Assembly (NCBI GenBank): GCA_023138875.1
Contig: JAGLOO010000036.1
Span: 1-56,393, forward strand
Reading direction: 5' to 3'
Source: Bacteroidales bacterium
Lineage (GTDB): Bacteria > Bacteroidota > Bacteroidia > Bacteroidales > GCA-2748055
Length of the DNA stretch: 56,393 bases
Positions 55,210 to 56,393 of this stretch are shown one piece after another (within the stretch, counting starts at the first letter, position 1; each line of letters begins with the position of its first letter). The position numbers and the translations under genes were made by a program. Under the pieces are notes generated by a model that worked only from the letters and a program-made list of their open reading frames with translations, was not told the DNA's origin and made no database searches.

Positions 55210-55914
55210 GTGAAACAGTTTCGCATTATAATTATTGCTTTTATTCTCATCACCATCGGGGCTTTTATTTATCTGACCGCCGGAACCGATCCGGAATCCC
55301 TTCTCTTTGAACGCATCATGGTCATGGACCAGCATCACCTTGCGCTTATCCTGCTATTATGTGCATTAACCTTGCTCAGCACATTTACTGGATTGCCCAT
55401 TTTCTACCTCTCACTGGCCATGGGGTTTCTGCTCAACTTTACCCCTGCGTTCCTTATATGCTGGGGCGTGAATATCGTAGCGGTAATGGGCACCTACTAC
55501 ATGGTCCGTTTTGCATTCTCTTCGTACTTCGAAGAGCGCTACGGGAAGAAAAAACTGATCCGTCGCATCAACAAGCGCATTCAGAAATACGGACCCTGGA
55601 CCGTTGTATTCAGCCGCGGCATCTACATTATTCCCACCAACATTATCAACTTCAGCTTTCCCTTAAGCAACATCTCCACACGAACCTATTTCCTTGGAAC
55701 CGTCATCGGTCTTATGCCCGAATGCCTGCTGAACGTGCTCACCGGCTACCTGATCAAACACGAAGTGATCCTGCTATCCACCCCGGAAACCAGGAACTGG
55801 CAGGCCCTGATCATCGGGGGATTCATTCTTATCTTTACCATTACTTTCATCCTGCTAAGGATCAGACAGAACCGCAAGAAGAAATTCCGGATTATAAAAG
55901 CGATCCCTTTGTAG
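55210..55914 (+). CDS. TVP38/TMEM64 (DedA-like, VTT domain) membrane protein
   Basis: A 234-residue inner-membrane protein with about six hydrophobic segments. The VTT domain spans about 70-190, with the re-entrant loop FTGLPIFYLSLAMGFLL and the conserved FSRGIYIIPTNIINFSFPLS. Members of this superfamily include lipid scramblases and transporters; the substrate is unknown here. The start is GTG at 55210. The gene is convergent with the disrupted gene at the right edge. Confidence 0.87.
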   Translation: MKQFRIIIIAFILITIGAFIYLTAGTDPESLLFERIMVMDQHHLALILLLCALTLLSTFTGLPIFYLSLAMGFLLNFTPAFLICWGVNIVAVMGTYYMVRFAFSSYFEERYGKKKLIRRINKRIQKYGPWTVVFSRGIYIIPTNIINFSFPLSNISTRTYFLGTVIGLMPECLLNVLTGYLIKHEVILLSTPETRNWQALIIGGFILIFTITFILLRIRQNRKKKFRIIKAIPL

Positions 55915-55970
55915 TGCCCGTAAGATTTGCCACTAAATACTTAATATTGCTTGGATATTTCTTAGTTTTG

Positions 55971-56393
55971 TTAATCTTTAATAAACTTTCCGGATTTGAG
56001 TATTTGTTTGTTTACGAGAACTTTATAAAAGTAAATCCCTTCCGGACAATTTGATAAATCAAATTTCACTATATATTTTCCAGCGCATACTTCCTCGCTT
56101 GTATAATCAACCAACCTTCCGAAGGATTCGGATATATTTTAAAATCATCACAAAGGACTTTATCTTCTAATCCAACACCAGTTATATTAATACTTTCACT
56201 AATAGTCTTTTTGTTTCCAAAACTATCTATGCTCGCCATTTCTAAAACATAATCTCCATTAGGTAAATTAAAGTCAATATTATCATCTCCTGAAAGAACT
56301 TTTTTAATTAATCCACCATCTTTACTAGCCCAAGCAAGTTTTATTGCTGGATCTAACATCTTCATATTTACGGTACTACTGCAAACTTTGTGG
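55971..56393 (-). pseudogene. Disrupted T9SS type A sorting-domain protein, 5' end outside the window
   Basis: The frame is open to the right edge of the window and reads inward through KLAWASKDGG, NGDYVLEMASIDSFG and the start of a type A sorting domain (FKIYPNPSEGW), then stops at 56069-56071 after ALENI. In a different frame just beyond, FDLSNCPEGIYFYKV and LVNKQILKSGKFIKD followed by a stop at 55971-55973 give the end of the same sorting domain. The middle part of the domain (about 25 residues) and the frame are lost, so a deletion plus frameshift broke the gene. The upstream portion may have been a larger exported protein. Confidence 0.7.

Noticed and set aside
55359-56054. A 231-codon plus-strand frame overlapping the TVP38-like gene in another frame
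   Set aside because: The TVP38/VTT reading has conserved membrane motifs; the alternative is His/Arg/Gln-rich and runs past the gene into non-coding DNA.

Overview
The window reads as chromosomal DNA of a Bacteroidota bacterium, most likely class Bacteroidia. The supporting signs are gliding-motility genes gldE and gldD, three secreted proteins with type IX secretion system (T9SS) C-terminal sorting domains, a DUF4290-murA-TlpA cluster, several start regions preceded by the Bacteroidota -7 promoter element TAnnTTTG, and a MurA with the phylum-typical Asp in place of the catalytic Cys. No rRNA or tRNA gene and no CRISPR array was seen.

Layout. 1-5.1 kb (+): mutY, ssb, gldE, gldD, a 4'-phosphopantetheinyl transferase and a geranylgeranylglyceryl-phosphate synthase homologue. 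5.1-6.3 kb: a decayed insertion sequence of IS1634 type. It has 13-14 bp terminal inverted repeats and lies between two copies of a 244-bp direct repeat that duplicates the 3' end of the upstream gene; it also contains tandem repeats and a nested palindrome. 6.3-10 kb (-): a PafA-like alkaline phosphatase homologue that has lost almost all catalytic residues, then transketolase. 10.2-16 kb (+): ychF, a T9SS-exported M14 carboxypeptidase, a von Willebrand A protein, and an ECF sigma factor with two small envelope proteins. 16-20.6 kb (-): hutH, hisS and two exported proteins of unknown function. 20.7-23.3 kb: a hybrid kinase-like regulator with a degenerate ATPase core, convergent with and overlapping a SpoIIE-type phosphatase.

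23.5-44.3 kb (-): citrate synthase, then enolase behind one long transcription block carrying the str, S10, spc and alpha ribosomal clusters in classical order: rpsL-rpsG-fusA-rpsJ-rplC-D-W-B-rpsS-rplV-rpsC-rplP-rpmC-rpsQ-rplN-X-E-rpsN-H-rplF-R-rpsE-rpmD-rplO-secY-map-infA-rpmJ-rpsM-K-D-rpoA-rplQ-eno. L17 carries a repetitive acidic tail.

44.4-56.4 kb: a divergent EF-G paralogue lacking the catalytic GTPase His, followed by a duplicated 103-bp terminator module; an AT-richer stand-alone AAA ATPase; a minus-strand run of uvrD, a truncated HigB-like toxin, an intact HigA-like antitoxin, DUF4290, murA and a TlpA-like lipoprotein; then a T9SS type B protein, a TVP38/DedA-like membrane protein, and at the right edge a disrupted T9SS type A protein.

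The core of the window is housekeeping: translation, central carbon metabolism, cell wall and DNA repair. The notable accessory signals are the IS remnant with its long target duplication, three predicted inactive or altered enzyme homologues (phosphatase, histidine kinase, EF-G paralogue), the broken toxin-antitoxin pair and the duplicated terminator.
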